From Bacillus sp. 1NLA3E (GTDB taxonomy: Bacteria > Bacillota > Bacilli > Bacillales > Cytobacillaceae): DNA of 64,000 bases. The notes under the pieces were generated by a model. The model was given only the letters and a program-made list of their open reading frames with translations, did no database searches and was not told where the DNA came from. Made by a program: the position numbers and the translations under genes. The stretch is from positions 1,708,001-1,772,000 of the forward strand of contig NC_021171.1 in NCBI RefSeq assembly GCF_000242895.2, given 5' to 3'. The stretch's first letter is position 1. Every line of letters begins with the position of its first letter. Of this stretch, positions 25,141 to 35,000 are shown in pieces.

Positions 25141-26760
25141 GTGGCATACGAAAAAATATGGGCGGATAATCCTGTCCTAAACAAAACAGAACTCAGAAAA
25201 CTACAAAAAGATGCATTAAGGATATTTGATGACATCCCTTATTATGCACAAAATGGATTTAGCTCGATTCCAACTGAAGAATGGGACATGTTTAAATGGG
25301 CAGGCCTTTATTTACAAAAGCCAAAGGAAGACGGCTACTTCATGATGCGTGTTTGCGTCCCATCAGGTGTTCTTACAAATGAGCAAGCAATCGTATTGGC
25401 CAATATTGCAAAGGATTATGGCCGTGGTGTTTACGATTTTACAACACGTCAAGCCATTCAATTTCACTGGCTTACAATCGACCAAATTCCTGATATTTAT
25501 TCCAGATTAGAAAGTGTTGGTCTTTCCACAGCTGGAGCTTGTGGTGATATTACCAGAAATATAGTCGGGAATTCATTGGCTGGAATTGATCCTAATGAAC
25601 TTTTTGATACTAGACCGATTGTAAAAGAAGTATATGATTTCTTCCAATTTAATGAAGATTTTTCTAACCTACCAAGAAAATTCAAAATATCGATTAGTTC
25701 GAATGTTAATAATGCATCAAATTCTGAAATCAACTGTTTATCCTTTGTTCCTGCCTATAAAGAAATAAATGGTGAACGGGTGGCAGGATTCAATGTGAAG
25801 GTAGGCGGAGGTTTGTCAGCAGTTCCATATTTGGCTGAAACCTTGGACATTTTTGTTACAACTGATAAGACGTTAGAAGTAGCCATTGCGATTACAACTC
25901 TTTATCGCGATCATGGCTATCGGGAGAAACGACATCGTGCACGCTTGAAATTCCTCATTGCAGATTGGGGAGTTGAAAAGTTTAAAGAAAAACTAATCGA
26001 GCTAACTGGCCCGCTGCCTGAAAAGGGTGAAGATGCTCAAAAAGACTGGAACGCTGGTTATTTCTATGGTGTTCACCAACAGAAACAAGCTGGCTTAAAC
26101 TACATCGGTGCTAATATCCCTGTTGGTCGTTTAACACCAGAGGATGTTATCGAATTTGCACGCATCTCCAAAAAGTATGGAGACGGAGAAATCCGTAATT
26201 GTAACTCACAAAATATCGTCATCCCGAATATACCCGATGAAAATGTCGATGCTATATTAAAGGAAGCAATTTTTACTAAATTTCCGATTGCACCAAATAA
26301 AATTGTTGGTTATGCAGTTTCATGTACGGGTAGTGAATACTGTAACCTTGCATTAGTCGAAACAAAAAATAGAATGAAAACAATCGCTGAGCAATTAGAT
26401 GAAGAAATCAGTCTTGATGTACCTGTTCGGATACATATGGTTGGTTGTCCAAACTCTTGTGGTCAGCGTAATATCGCAGATCTTGGGCTTCACGGTGTAA
26501 AATCGAGAAACCAAGACAAAAAATTAGTCGAGGCGTTCGAAATATACGTTGGTGGGACCTTAAACAAAGAAGCAAAATTCAATGAAAAGTTAAAAGGAAA
26601 AGTTGAAGCAGACCATCTTAAACAAGTGGTAAAAGAATTGTTACAAAGCTTCCAAGATACTAAGCTTCCTGGTGAATTATACGCTGATTATGTTAATCGT
26701 GTTGGCAAAGATTTCATTCAAGAAAAACTAGACAGTATTCTAAGCAGTGTAACCGTGTAA
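25141..26760 (+). CDS. Ferredoxin/NAD(P)H-type sulfite (nitrite) reductase
   Basis: A 539-residue sirohaem enzyme with two ferrite-reductase-like half domains and haem/iron-sulfur ligands CTGSEYC (about 398-404) and CPNSCGQ (about 438-444), i.e. CX5C...CX3C. GACGDITRNIVG (about 137-148) and NCNSQNIVIPN mark the two repeats. Single-polypeptide sulfite reductases of this kind replace CysJI in several Bacilli. The operon makes sulfite reduction the probable role. Start is GTG 25141 after GAGGGGGA; the longer frame overlaps cysC without a ribosome binding site. Confidence 0.88.
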   Translation: MAYEKIWADNPVLNKTELRKLQKDALRIFDDIPYYAQNGFSSIPTEEWDMFKWAGLYLQKPKEDGYFMMRVCVPSGVLTNEQAIVLANIAKDYGRGVYDFTTRQAIQFHWLTIDQIPDIYSRLESVGLSTAGACGDITRNIVGNSLAGIDPNELFDTRPIVKEVYDFFQFNEDFSNLPRKFKISISSNVNNASNSEINCLSFVPAYKEINGERVAGFNVKVGGGLSAVPYLAETLDIFVTTDKTLEVAIAITTLYRDHGYREKRHRARLKFLIADWGVEKFKEKLIELTGPLPEKGEDAQKDWNAGYFYGVHQQKQAGLNYIGANIPVGRLTPEDVIEFARISKKYGDGEIRNCNSQNIVIPNIPDENVDAILKEAIFTKFPIAPNKIVGYAVSCTGSEYCNLALVETKNRMKTIAEQLDEEISLDVPVRIHMVGCPNSCGQRNIADLGLHGVKSRNQDKKLVEAFEIYVGGTLNKEAKFNEKLKGKVEADHLKQVVKELLQSFQDTKLPGELYADYVNRVGKDFIQEKLDSILSSVTV

Positions 26761-26780
26761 TAAGAAATGCTAGACAAAAT

Positions 26781-26834
26781 GAGATTGCCGCCCAACTCAA
26801 TTACTGGGTTGGGCTGGCAATCTCATTTTAGTTT
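26781..26834 (+). terminator. Terminator after the sulfite reductase gene
   Basis: GAGATTGCCGCCCAAC pairs with GTTGGGCTGGCAATCTC, then ATTTTAGTTT. Read-through would be needed to reach the two sirohaem-related genes that follow. Confidence 0.8.
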
Positions 26835-26855
26835 CTAAAGAAGGTGGCTGTAACC

Positions 26856-27071
26856 ATGAATTTATACAGGTTTGAAGTGACAATTGGTAGCGAGGTAGCA
26901 CACGTTATCGTTGCGGCGGAAAATGACGAAGCGGCATTTCGTCAAGTTGATATCGAGATTGAAACACATTTCTTAAAGCTCCCGGTTGTGAATGACGTGG
27001 TTTTATACGAAAGAAAAATCATCAGAAAAGGTGCGGGTTTTGTCATATCACGAAACGAAACCATTATTTAA
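26856..27071 (+). CDS. DUF3906-like small protein
   Basis: A 71-residue protein beginning MNLYRFEVTIGSEVAHVIVA, a ferredoxin-like beta-alpha-beta pattern without cysteines. It resembles the DUF3906 family, often seen beside Bacillus sulfate-reduction genes. The start ATG 26856 follows AAGGTGG; GTG 26844 is in frame but inside that site. Function unknown; position suggests a helper in sulfite reduction or sirohaem supply. Confidence 0.7.
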   Translation: MNLYRFEVTIGSEVAHVIVAAENDEAAFRQVDIEIETHFLKLPVVNDVVLYERKIIRKGAGFVISRNETII

Positions 27072-27099
27072 AAATGAATTATTAAGTGAGGCTTTTTAA

Positions 27100-27831
27100 A
27101 TGGAGGCAGTTCTTTATATTTGCCATGGCAGCCGAGTAAAACAGGCGCAAGAACAGGCAGTATCTTTTATTCAGTCATGTATGGAAGAAATAAATGCTCC
27201 CATTCAGGAGTACTGTTTTCTAGAATTAGCGACTCCATCCATTGAGACAGCGTTCAGAAAGTGTATAAACCGAGGTGCAACAAAAATTATCGCTGTTCCG
27301 GTGTTATTGCTTACAGCCGGTCATGCAAAGGAAGATATTCCTTCTGAACTTTCAAGAATCAACAGCATCTTTCCTACGATAACGGTGGAGTACAGCCAAC
27401 CAATCGGGGTTCATCCAGATATTATCGAAATCCTAATTGAGCGAATCAAAGAAACGAAGCATGAACTGACTGCTGAGGAGTCCATGATATTGCTCGTAGG
27501 TCGAGGGAGTGGTGATCCACAAGTAAAGGTGGATTTAAGTCGAATTGCTGAGATGTTAAGCGAAAGGTCAGGCACAAAAAAAGTGGATGTTTGTTTTTTA
27601 GCAGCTTCAAATCCTAGCTTTGAGGAAGGATTTGAGAAGGCGAAGGAAAGTGGATTTAAACAAGTTTTTATTATTCCTTATTTACTGTTTACGGGTATAT
27701 TAATGAGGAAAATTGAAAAGATGATTCAAACTGAACCGAAACTAGATCAAGAAATGATATTGTGTAGCTATCTGGGTTACCATCCACTCCTAAAAAAAAT
27801 CCTCAAAGATAGAGTCAAGGAACATATATGA
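27100..27831 (+). CDS. sirB: Sirohydrochlorin chelatase (CbiX/SirB type)
   Basis: A 243-residue class II chelatase with two homologous halves. The N-half has YICHGSRVKQAQEQ (about 6-19) and VPVLLLTAGHAKEDIP (about 66-81), holding the metal-binding His. It inserts iron into sirohydrochlorin to give sirohaem for the reductase upstream. The usual methyltransferase partner gene is not adjacent. A terminator overlaps its stop codon. Confidence 0.88.
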   Translation: MEAVLYICHGSRVKQAQEQAVSFIQSCMEEINAPIQEYCFLELATPSIETAFRKCINRGATKIIAVPVLLLTAGHAKEDIPSELSRINSIFPTITVEYSQPIGVHPDIIEILIERIKETKHELTAEESMILLVGRGSGDPQVKVDLSRIAEMLSERSGTKKVDVCFLAASNPSFEEGFEKAKESGFKQVFIIPYLLFTGILMRKIEKMIQTEPKLDQEMILCSYLGYHPLLKKILKDRVKEHI

Positions 27832-27880
27832 AATAAAGCACAGTCCCGTTAATGATATGAGATCTGTGCTTTATTTATGC
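27831..27880 (+). terminator. Terminator of the sulfate assimilation cluster
   Basis: AAATAAAGCACAG (27831-27843) pairs with CTGTGCTTTATTT (27864-27876). Confidence 0.8.
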
Positions 27881-27910
27881 CACTTAAAACATATACTAGA
27901 ATCATTCTTA

Positions 27911-28066
27911 TTATTTTTCTATGACGTTTTTATTGATATAATAAAATAGTATAGCTAAAATAAAGAATTCAGTAAGTCCCCCAAGCACAAACGACCAACT
28001 TTGAGTAAGATGTCCGATAATAAATAACGGCAAGATGGCAGTCCCAAGTTTAATAATTTTTCCCAA
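27911..28066 (-). CDS. Small two-segment membrane protein, 51 residues
   Basis: Found by reading the minus strand of the gap. TTG 28066 starts MGKIIKLGTAILPLFIIGHL and the product continues TQSWSFVLGGLTEFFILAIL, ending FYYINKNVIEK. Two hydrophobic segments are joined by a short turn, with basic ends. GTGAGGGA lies six bases before the TTG. It stands between the sulfur cluster and the exopolysaccharide operon. Family not recognised. Confidence 0.65.
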   Translation of the reverse strand: MGKIIKLGTAILPLFIIGHLTQSWSFVLGGLTEFFILAILFYYINKNVIEK

Positions 28067-28242
28067 GAAAATCCCTCACATTGTTTACATTTCAATCATG
28101 CAAACCTTTTTTAGATATACTTAAATAGTATATCAATCTTTTTAGAAAGTATCTGTATTTATTTATGACTATTCTAGAAAAGATTTCCCCATAAAACTTA
28201 CATATCTAGTTTAATAAATTTTAATAAATGAGAGGCCATTTT

Positions 28243-29559
28243 ATGACGCAATCAGAAAAATATCAGCAAATGCTCATTCAAATCATTGAGGACGATTTAC
28301 CGGGTCTAATTTTATTAAAAAAGGCTCTTGAGGAAAAGGGTTGGATGGTCATTGCCGATACAGACCCCGAAAAGGCAACAGACCATTATTTTGAACTGAA
28401 TCCAGACTGTTTAATCCTTAATGCAAAACTCCCTACAAAAAATGGCTTTCAAATACTTGAAGAAATCCAGGAGCATAATGGGAGGCTTTTTATTCCTAAG
28501 ATTATTTTGAGTTCTCGAAATGACAAAGAAACAAGGCTGGATGCTTTCAAAACGGGTGCTGATGATTTTATCGAAAAACCATATGATATAGAAGAGCTTT
28601 TGATACGAATCGAGAACCATCTGCACCGCAAGCAAATATATGATCAATCAGTTTTAATTGATACACTAACCCAGGTGTATAACCGAAAATATTTACATAT
28701 CGATCTTGAGAAAAGTATAAAAGAGTGGAAACGGACCAACGATTCATTAACAATTGCCATAATAGACTTTGATAATTTTGCGTTTTTAAATAAACGATAT
28801 GGTCATTTATCTGGTGATTCCATCCTTTCAGAATTTGCACAGTTTATAAAGCAAAGCATACGCAGTGGAGATACTGTCTATCGAATTAGAGGAGATCAGT
28901 TTCTTATCCAATTTCCACGTGCTGGTGACCTTGAGGTAAAGGAAGTGATAAATCGCTTGTTAAGCGATTTTTCATATAAAAGCTTTGAAAAAGATGGACA
29001 ATATTTCTCTGTAACATTCTCAGCTGGGGTTTTTGAACTTTATGATGATGATATTCCTGCTAAAACCGCTATTCAAATGGCGGATAAAGCCCTAACTAAA
29101 GCAAAGGAAGCAGGGAAGGCAAGGGTAGAAATAATTAAAGAAACTTCGGTTACTTTTGTTAAGAAAAGGCTGGTTATTTCAATAATTGATCATGATATGA
29201 TCATGCGAACGATGTTAATGAAGATTTTTCAATCACTAGTTCTTGATAGTAGCGAATTAAGTATTGAAGCGTTTGAGGATGGGAATAAATTTTTTCAATC
29301 CAATCGTCTTGAGGAACAAGGAAAGCATTTTCTAGTTTTTGAAGGAGTTATGCCAGTCATGAATGGAATAGAAATCCTTCAGAAAATAAAAAAGAACTCT
29401 AATAGACCGCAAATGAGAATTCTAATGCTGGCGGGAAAAAAAGACGAAAATGAAATTGCTCGTGCATTAAAGTTTGGTGCAGATGACTATATGACAAAAC
29501 CTTTCAGTATCACTGAATTAAAAGCAAGAATTGAGCGACTGATTCAAAGGATGATGTAA
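28243..29559 (+). CDS. REC - degenerate GGDEF - REC protein, probable cyclic-di-GMP receptor
   Basis: A 438-residue protein, first gene of an exopolysaccharide operon. Receiver 1 (about 10-125) keeps the acidic pocket (IEDD) and lysine (EKP), but the phospho-acceptor Asp is Asn (LILNAKLP). The GGDEF domain (about 140-300) has RGDQF instead of GGDEF, so catalysis is doubtful, yet an inhibitory-site motif RSGD stands exactly five residues before it. Receiver 2 (about 315-435) has Glu at the acceptor position (LVFEGVMP) and Ala at the switch Thr. The pattern suggests a non-phosphorylated scaffold that binds cyclic-di-GMP, comparable with YdaK of the B. subtilis ydaJKLMN system. ATG 28243 follows AGAGG; ATG 28228 is in frame but has no site. 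Confidence 0.85.
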   Translation: MTQSEKYQQMLIQIIEDDLPGLILLKKALEEKGWMVIADTDPEKATDHYFELNPDCLILNAKLPTKNGFQILEEIQEHNGRLFIPKIILSSRNDKETRLDAFKTGADDFIEKPYDIEELLIRIENHLHRKQIYDQSVLIDTLTQVYNRKYLHIDLEKSIKEWKRTNDSLTIAIIDFDNFAFLNKRYGHLSGDSILSEFAQFIKQSIRSGDTVYRIRGDQFLIQFPRAGDLEVKEVINRLLSDFSYKSFEKDGQYFSVTFSAGVFELYDDDIPAKTAIQMADKALTKAKEAGKARVEIIKETSVTFVKKRLVISIIDHDMIMRTMLMKIFQSLVLDSSELSIEAFEDGNKFFQSNRLEEQGKHFLVFEGVMPVMNGIEILQKIKKNSNRPQMRILMLAGKKDENEIARALKFGADDYMTKPFSITELKARIERLIQRMM

Positions 29560-30600
29560 ATGGTCCATAAAGAAATTTATTTATTAATGAAAGCGAGCTT
29601 GATTATTTTAGTCCTTTTATTTATTCTGCTGTTTTATTTAGTTATTAGGAAGGCGATTGAAAATAATCGTAGAAACGGGATTGAAGTATTAAAAGAAGAG
29701 ATGAATCAATGGTTATATCAATATTTGGTTGAAGGGAATCTAGTAAGAGCGCTAAAGCCAGATACTTTTGTTAAAAAAGTTGCCTTAGAAGAATTACTGG
29801 TCCGATACACGGAAATCTTGGAAGGGGACGTGGAAAAAAGCCGCATTTCCATCTTAGCAGACCAGCATTTAATGGAGTATTATCAACGAAACCTTAAAAG
29901 TCTGATTTGGAGTCAGCGAATGAATGCTTTATTCCATATTGAAGGATTTGAGTTAAAAAGTTTAATCAATGAAGTTATTGAAAGGTTGGAAAATGCACGA
30001 TCGTCCCAAGAGGAAGTGCTATTATCCCTGAGAATTTTGGCTTCATTTGGTTATCAAAATATTTTCCAATTATTACAATTAAAATGGGACAAGCTAACAG
30101 AATTTGACTACCGGTCCATTCTATATCGACTTAACATTGATTTCTTAGGACAGTTTATTAGTGGTTTCCGACAATGCCCTGAACAGTTGAAATACGCCAT
30201 CCTTGAAGTAATAAGTACAAAAAAAGAACCAAGATATTCACTTTTTTTGGAAACCACTTTTACTAAAGGTGAGGGGGAAATCCGGATAAGAGCTCTAAAG
30301 GCGATTGCCTCGATGGGATTTGTGCTAAATATAGACCCATATTTGACTTTATCGAATTCGAACGTTTGGCAAGAACGGATGATGGCGGCAAAGTTATTTG
30401 GAAATTCACAAGAAAATGAGACCATTCCGTATTTAACTAGGATGCTTTCGGATCGTAATTGGTGGGTTAGATTTCAAGCTGGACAAGCGATTATGATGTT
30501 CCCTAATGGGCATGAAATCTTACATGAAATTCATGATGTATCAGAGGATTCTTTTGCAAGGGATATGGCGAGGGAATGGATGAATAAAGGAGCAATATAA
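29560..30600 (+). CDS. Membrane-anchored HEAT-repeat protein
   Basis: A 346-residue protein with one N-terminal membrane segment (about 9-29) and a long all-helical cytoplasmic part. Repeating units such as EIRIRALKAIASMGF, VWQERMMAAKLFGN and NWWVRFQAGQAIM (about 230-325) are HEAT-like. It starts directly at the stop of the GGDEF gene and ends directly before the glycosyltransferase, so translation is probably coupled. HEAT proteins in synthase operons tend to scaffold the complex; here that is inference. Confidence 0.8.
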   Translation: MVHKEIYLLMKASLIILVLLFILLFYLVIRKAIENNRRNGIEVLKEEMNQWLYQYLVEGNLVRALKPDTFVKKVALEELLVRYTEILEGDVEKSRISILADQHLMEYYQRNLKSLIWSQRMNALFHIEGFELKSLINEVIERLENARSSQEEVLLSLRILASFGYQNIFQLLQLKWDKLTEFDYRSILYRLNIDFLGQFISGFRQCPEQLKYAILEVISTKKEPRYSLFLETTFTKGEGEIRIRALKAIASMGFVLNIDPYLTLSNSNVWQERMMAAKLFGNSQENETIPYLTRMLSDRNWWVRFQAGQAIMMFPNGHEILHEIHDVSEDSFARDMAREWMNKGAI

Positions 30601-32016
30601 GTGATGGGAACACTCTTTTTGCATGGTTTTGCTGTGTACTTTGCCTTTTTTATTGTCATCTATATGGCGATAGTAATCTGTTTTTATTCAATTATCTTTT
30701 TTATCTCGATGCTGCAATTACGGAAAGAATATAAACTGAATCGTAACCAACCATTTCAGGAATATATGAACGATTTAAATGTGAAGCCATTGTCAATCCT
30801 AGTACCTGCTTTTAACGAAGAACCAGGTATTGTTCATAGTATTCGCTCCTTACTAAGTATCAATTATCCAAGGTATGAAATCATCGTCATCAATGATGGT
30901 TCCACTGATAAAACATTACAAAAAGTAATCGAGCATTATGAAATGATTGAAATAGAAAGAGTGGTTCGAAAACAAATTGATACCGCACCAATTAAGAAGA
31001 TATATCAGTCAACCATTCTTCCCGAGTTGTATCTCATTGACAAAGAAAATGGTGGAAAGGCAGATGCACTAAATATCGGCTTGAATTTTTCACACTATCC
31101 TTACTTTTGCTCACTAGATGGAGATTCCATTCTTGAAAGAGATGCCTTCCTTAAGGTCATGAAACCGATTATGGATTCAAATGGGGAAGTTATCGCTTCA
31201 GGTGGAAGTATCAGGATTGCCAATGGGTGTGATATCCAGAGTGGTCACATGGTCAGAATCGGATTACCAAATAATCCACTTGTGATGATGCAAATCATTG
31301 AATACCTAAGAGCGTTTTTAATGGGGCGAATTGGGTTAAGTAAGTATAATCTTCTGTTAATTATTTCTGGTGCTTTTGGTGTCTTTTCGAAAAGCTGGGT
31401 CATTCAAGCTGGGGGATATAATCCCAACACTGTTGGGGAAGATATGGAGTTAATTGTTCGTGTTCACCGTTTATTAAAGGAAAGGGGAGAGAAGAAAAGA
31501 ATTGTCTATATCCCCGATCCTGTTTGTTGGACAGAAGTTCCTGAAACGATGAAGTATTTACGACGCCAACGCCGGCGCTGGCACAGGGGCTTGCTTGAAA
31601 GTTTATGGACTCATCGAAAGCTAACCTTCAATCCAAAATATGGCTCGATAGGACTTATTTCTTTCTCGTATTTTTGGATTATTGAGTTTTTTGGCCCAGT
31701 AGTTGAATTATCAGGTTATATATACATAATCGTTAGCTTATTTACCGGAGGGGTCTATGTTGAATTTGCTATCTTGATTTTCTTATTATCCTGCTTGTAT
31801 GGTTCATTATTTTCGATGACAGCCGTCCTGTTGGAGGAATGGAGCTTACGAAAATATCCTAAAATATCCCAAATTATTATCTTGTTTCTGTATTCCTTAA
31901 CGGAAACGATCTGGTACCGGCCCTTAACAGTTTTATGGAGAGTGGAAGGGATTTGGCAGATGTTAACGGGTGACCGAAGCTGGGGAGAAATGAAACGAAA
32001 AGGTGTATCTCAATGA
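30601..32016 (+). CDS. Processive family 2 glycosyltransferase (exopolysaccharide synthase)
   Basis: A 471-residue synthase with an N-terminal membrane segment, a GT2 catalytic domain and about four C-terminal membrane segments. Active-site markers: LVPAFNEEP (about 67), NDGSTDKT (about 98), DGDSIL (about 173-178), GEDMEL (about 279) and QRRRW (about 323-327), the QxxRW acceptor motif of cellulose/PNAG-type synthases. It should polymerise and export a beta-linked polysaccharide. Start GTG 30601 lies seven bases after AAGGAG; ATG 30604 is possible. Confidence 0.9.
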   Translation: MMGTLFLHGFAVYFAFFIVIYMAIVICFYSIIFFISMLQLRKEYKLNRNQPFQEYMNDLNVKPLSILVPAFNEEPGIVHSIRSLLSINYPRYEIIVINDGSTDKTLQKVIEHYEMIEIERVVRKQIDTAPIKKIYQSTILPELYLIDKENGGKADALNIGLNFSHYPYFCSLDGDSILERDAFLKVMKPIMDSNGEVIASGGSIRIANGCDIQSGHMVRIGLPNNPLVMMQIIEYLRAFLMGRIGLSKYNLLLIISGAFGVFSKSWVIQAGGYNPNTVGEDMELIVRVHRLLKERGEKKRIVYIPDPVCWTEVPETMKYLRRQRRRWHRGLLESLWTHRKLTFNPKYGSIGLISFSYFWIIEFFGPVVELSGYIYIIVSLFTGGVYVEFAILIFLLSCLYGSLFSMTAVLLEEWSLRKYPKISQIIILFLYSLTETIWYRPLTVLWRVEGIWQMLTGDRSWGEMKRKGVSQ

Positions 32017-35000
32017 AAAAAATACTTACAAAAGGTCAAACCATTCTCTATATATATTTATTGGTATTTCTATTAATAATAACCAGCCCATTTTGGATCT
32101 GGTTTTTAAAGGAGTCTAAATCGTTAGATGTACTAATTGTAGATAAAACCGTTCCGAATAAATCTTATCGCGAGCATGAAGGGTTCGTATGGCTTCTTAA
32201 TAATGAAAAATTAACTCAAAAAAATAATCAGCCTTATTCAGCCTCTAAAGACTATGTTGGATTTAAATTTGATAAAAATAAAACATTTAAAAAAGAAGGG
32301 TTGCCTAAAGACTTAAACCCGTATAAGCTGATCTATTTAACCGATCAATACGGTGTATATAAAGAAGAGTTTCATAAGAAAAATCAAAGTGGTAAACGTT
32401 CAGAACAAATCTATGGTGGACTAACCAATCAAGAAGTCGATCAGTTGGATAAAACGCTCCTAAAAGGAGGGAAAACTTTAATTGCTGAGTTTAATACTTT
32501 TGCAAGTCCCACGTCCGAAGAGGTGAAAGAAAAGGTATCTAACTTACTAAATATTACTTGGAGTGGTTGGATTGGAAGATACTTTTCAGATCTAGATCTA
32601 GGCGGTGCGGAAGTCCCGGTCTGGGTAAAAGAGAATTACGAAAAGGATAATGGGAAATGGGATTTTTCAGGCAAGGGAATCGTTCTCGTTGATCGAAATG
32701 ACTTCATTGTTGTGTTAGATAGCAAAGACCTCAAGAATAGTGGAGCCGTTTTCAATTTAACGAAAAAAGGGAATAAGCTATATGAAGTGGATAGAAATAT
32801 CCCTTATCAATACTGGTTTGACATTATAGAGGCAAGAAATTCTGACGAGGTATTGGCCAATTACAATCTACCGGTTAAAGCATCTGGTCAGGAAAAATTA
32901 GATCGTTATGGCTTACCTAATCAATTTCCGGCAATCGTTTATCATCAGAACAGAAAATATTCTTCCTATTATTTTGCTGGCGATTATGCTGATGAACCTG
33001 AGGTACCAGCTATTTATCAATCAGAATTCATTTCTTTTTGGAAAAAAAATATCACGACACTACCTTCGTTTTACTGGAAGGCATATGTACCTGTTATGAA
33101 ACAAATATTGAAAACTGGACTTCAACCTCAAATAGAACAGAAGGAAATTGTGGAAACCAAGAAAGAGAACGGTGTTACCACAAATGGTAAAACTACTAAA
33201 AAATATATTCAAGTTCTAAAAGATGGAAAATGGGAAGACTTATTAATAAAAGGGGTCAATATTGGAATTGCAAAGCCGGGTTATTTTCCAGGCGAAACGG
33301 CCATTTCAAAAACGGAGTACTTAAGATGGTTTCAGGCGATAGGTGAGATGAATGCTAATACAATTCGAATTTATACGCTCCATCCGCCTGAATTTTATCA
33401 AGCCTTTTATGAATATAATAAAACCGCAAAGAAACCACTTTATCTTCTTCATGGAGCGTGGGTGAATGAGGAAAAGCTAGTATCATCGCAAGATGCTTTT
33501 TCATCTGAAACAACAGAAGACTTTCAAAAGGAAATCAAAAAAATTATCGATGTTATTCACGGAAATGCTACAATTCCTGAAGAAAAAGGACATGCATCAG
33601 GGACGTATTCCTATGATATTTCACCTTATGTACTAGGAATAATTGCCGGAATTGAGTGGGATCCAGAGGCCGTATTGCATACGGATGAAAAAAATCAGGA
33701 TAAAGCGTCGTATGCAGGAACCTATTTTAAAACAAATGATGCCACACCGTTTGAATCATGGCTAGCTAGGATGCTGGACTTTACTACGACATACGAAACA
33801 GATAAGTATAAATGGCAGCATTCGCTAAGTTTTACAAACTGGGTGACAACTGATTTACTTGATCATCCTGCTGAACCTCTTGAAAGCGAGGATTTAGTTT
33901 CAGTAAATCCAAATCATATTGAGAAAACTGATCGTTTTCTAGCAGGATTATTTGCATCATATCATGTCTATCCATACTATCCTGATGCACTAAATTCGGA
34001 TCAGAAATATATGAATTACATAGATTATCAAGGGAAAAAGAATAATTATGCAGGTTATTTGCATGAGCTGATTCAGGCACATCATTTGCCAGTACTAGTT
34101 GCCGAGTTTGGGGTACCAGCGTCACGTGGATTAACCCATAAAAACGTCCATGGTATGGATCAAGGCTTCCATTCTGAAAAAGAGCAGGGGCAGATTAACA
34201 AACATTTGTATGAATCGATTGTGTCAGAGGGATACGCAGGTGGACTTGTCTTCTCCTGGCAGGACGAGTGGTTTAAACGGACCTGGAATACAATGGAATA
34301 CGACGATGCAAATCGACGTCCGTACTGGTCTAACCTACAAACGAATGAGCAGCATTTCGGTTTACTCAGCTTTGACCCTGGAAAGCTCGGGAAATCGATT
34401 ATCATGGATGGAAATACGGGGGATTGGGAACAAAACGGAGTGAAACCTATTTATACAAGTGAAAAAAAGGGGTTGATTTCCAATGTATTTGTCCATTCAG
34501 ATGAAGGGTATCTGTATGTCCGGCTAGATTACAGTCGTAATATCGATTGGAATATGAATACGTCCTACCTCTTACTGGATACAATAGCAGATCAAGGTCA
34601 GCAGAATATCCAGATGAAGAATAAACAAACGGTACAGACGAACAATGGGGTCGATTTTATCGTGAGTTTAGCGGGAGAAAAAGATTCAAACATCATGATT
34701 GACAGTAATTACGACACTTTTTATTATCAATACGGACATCTTCTCCATATGATTCCAGAGGAATCAAATGCTAATCAAAAGAACAATGGAGTTTTTAACC
34801 CCATTCGATTAGCCTTAAATAAAAAGTTAGATGTACCTGATAAAGGAATCCACATCAAATTTCAAGATTATGTAACCGGAAAATTATTATTTGGTAACGG
34901 AAATCCTCTTTCAAGCAAATATAAATCCTTAATAGATGTCAGTATGAGTAAGGACAAAAAGGTATTAGAACTAAGAATTCCTTGGCAGCTTCTTAATGTG

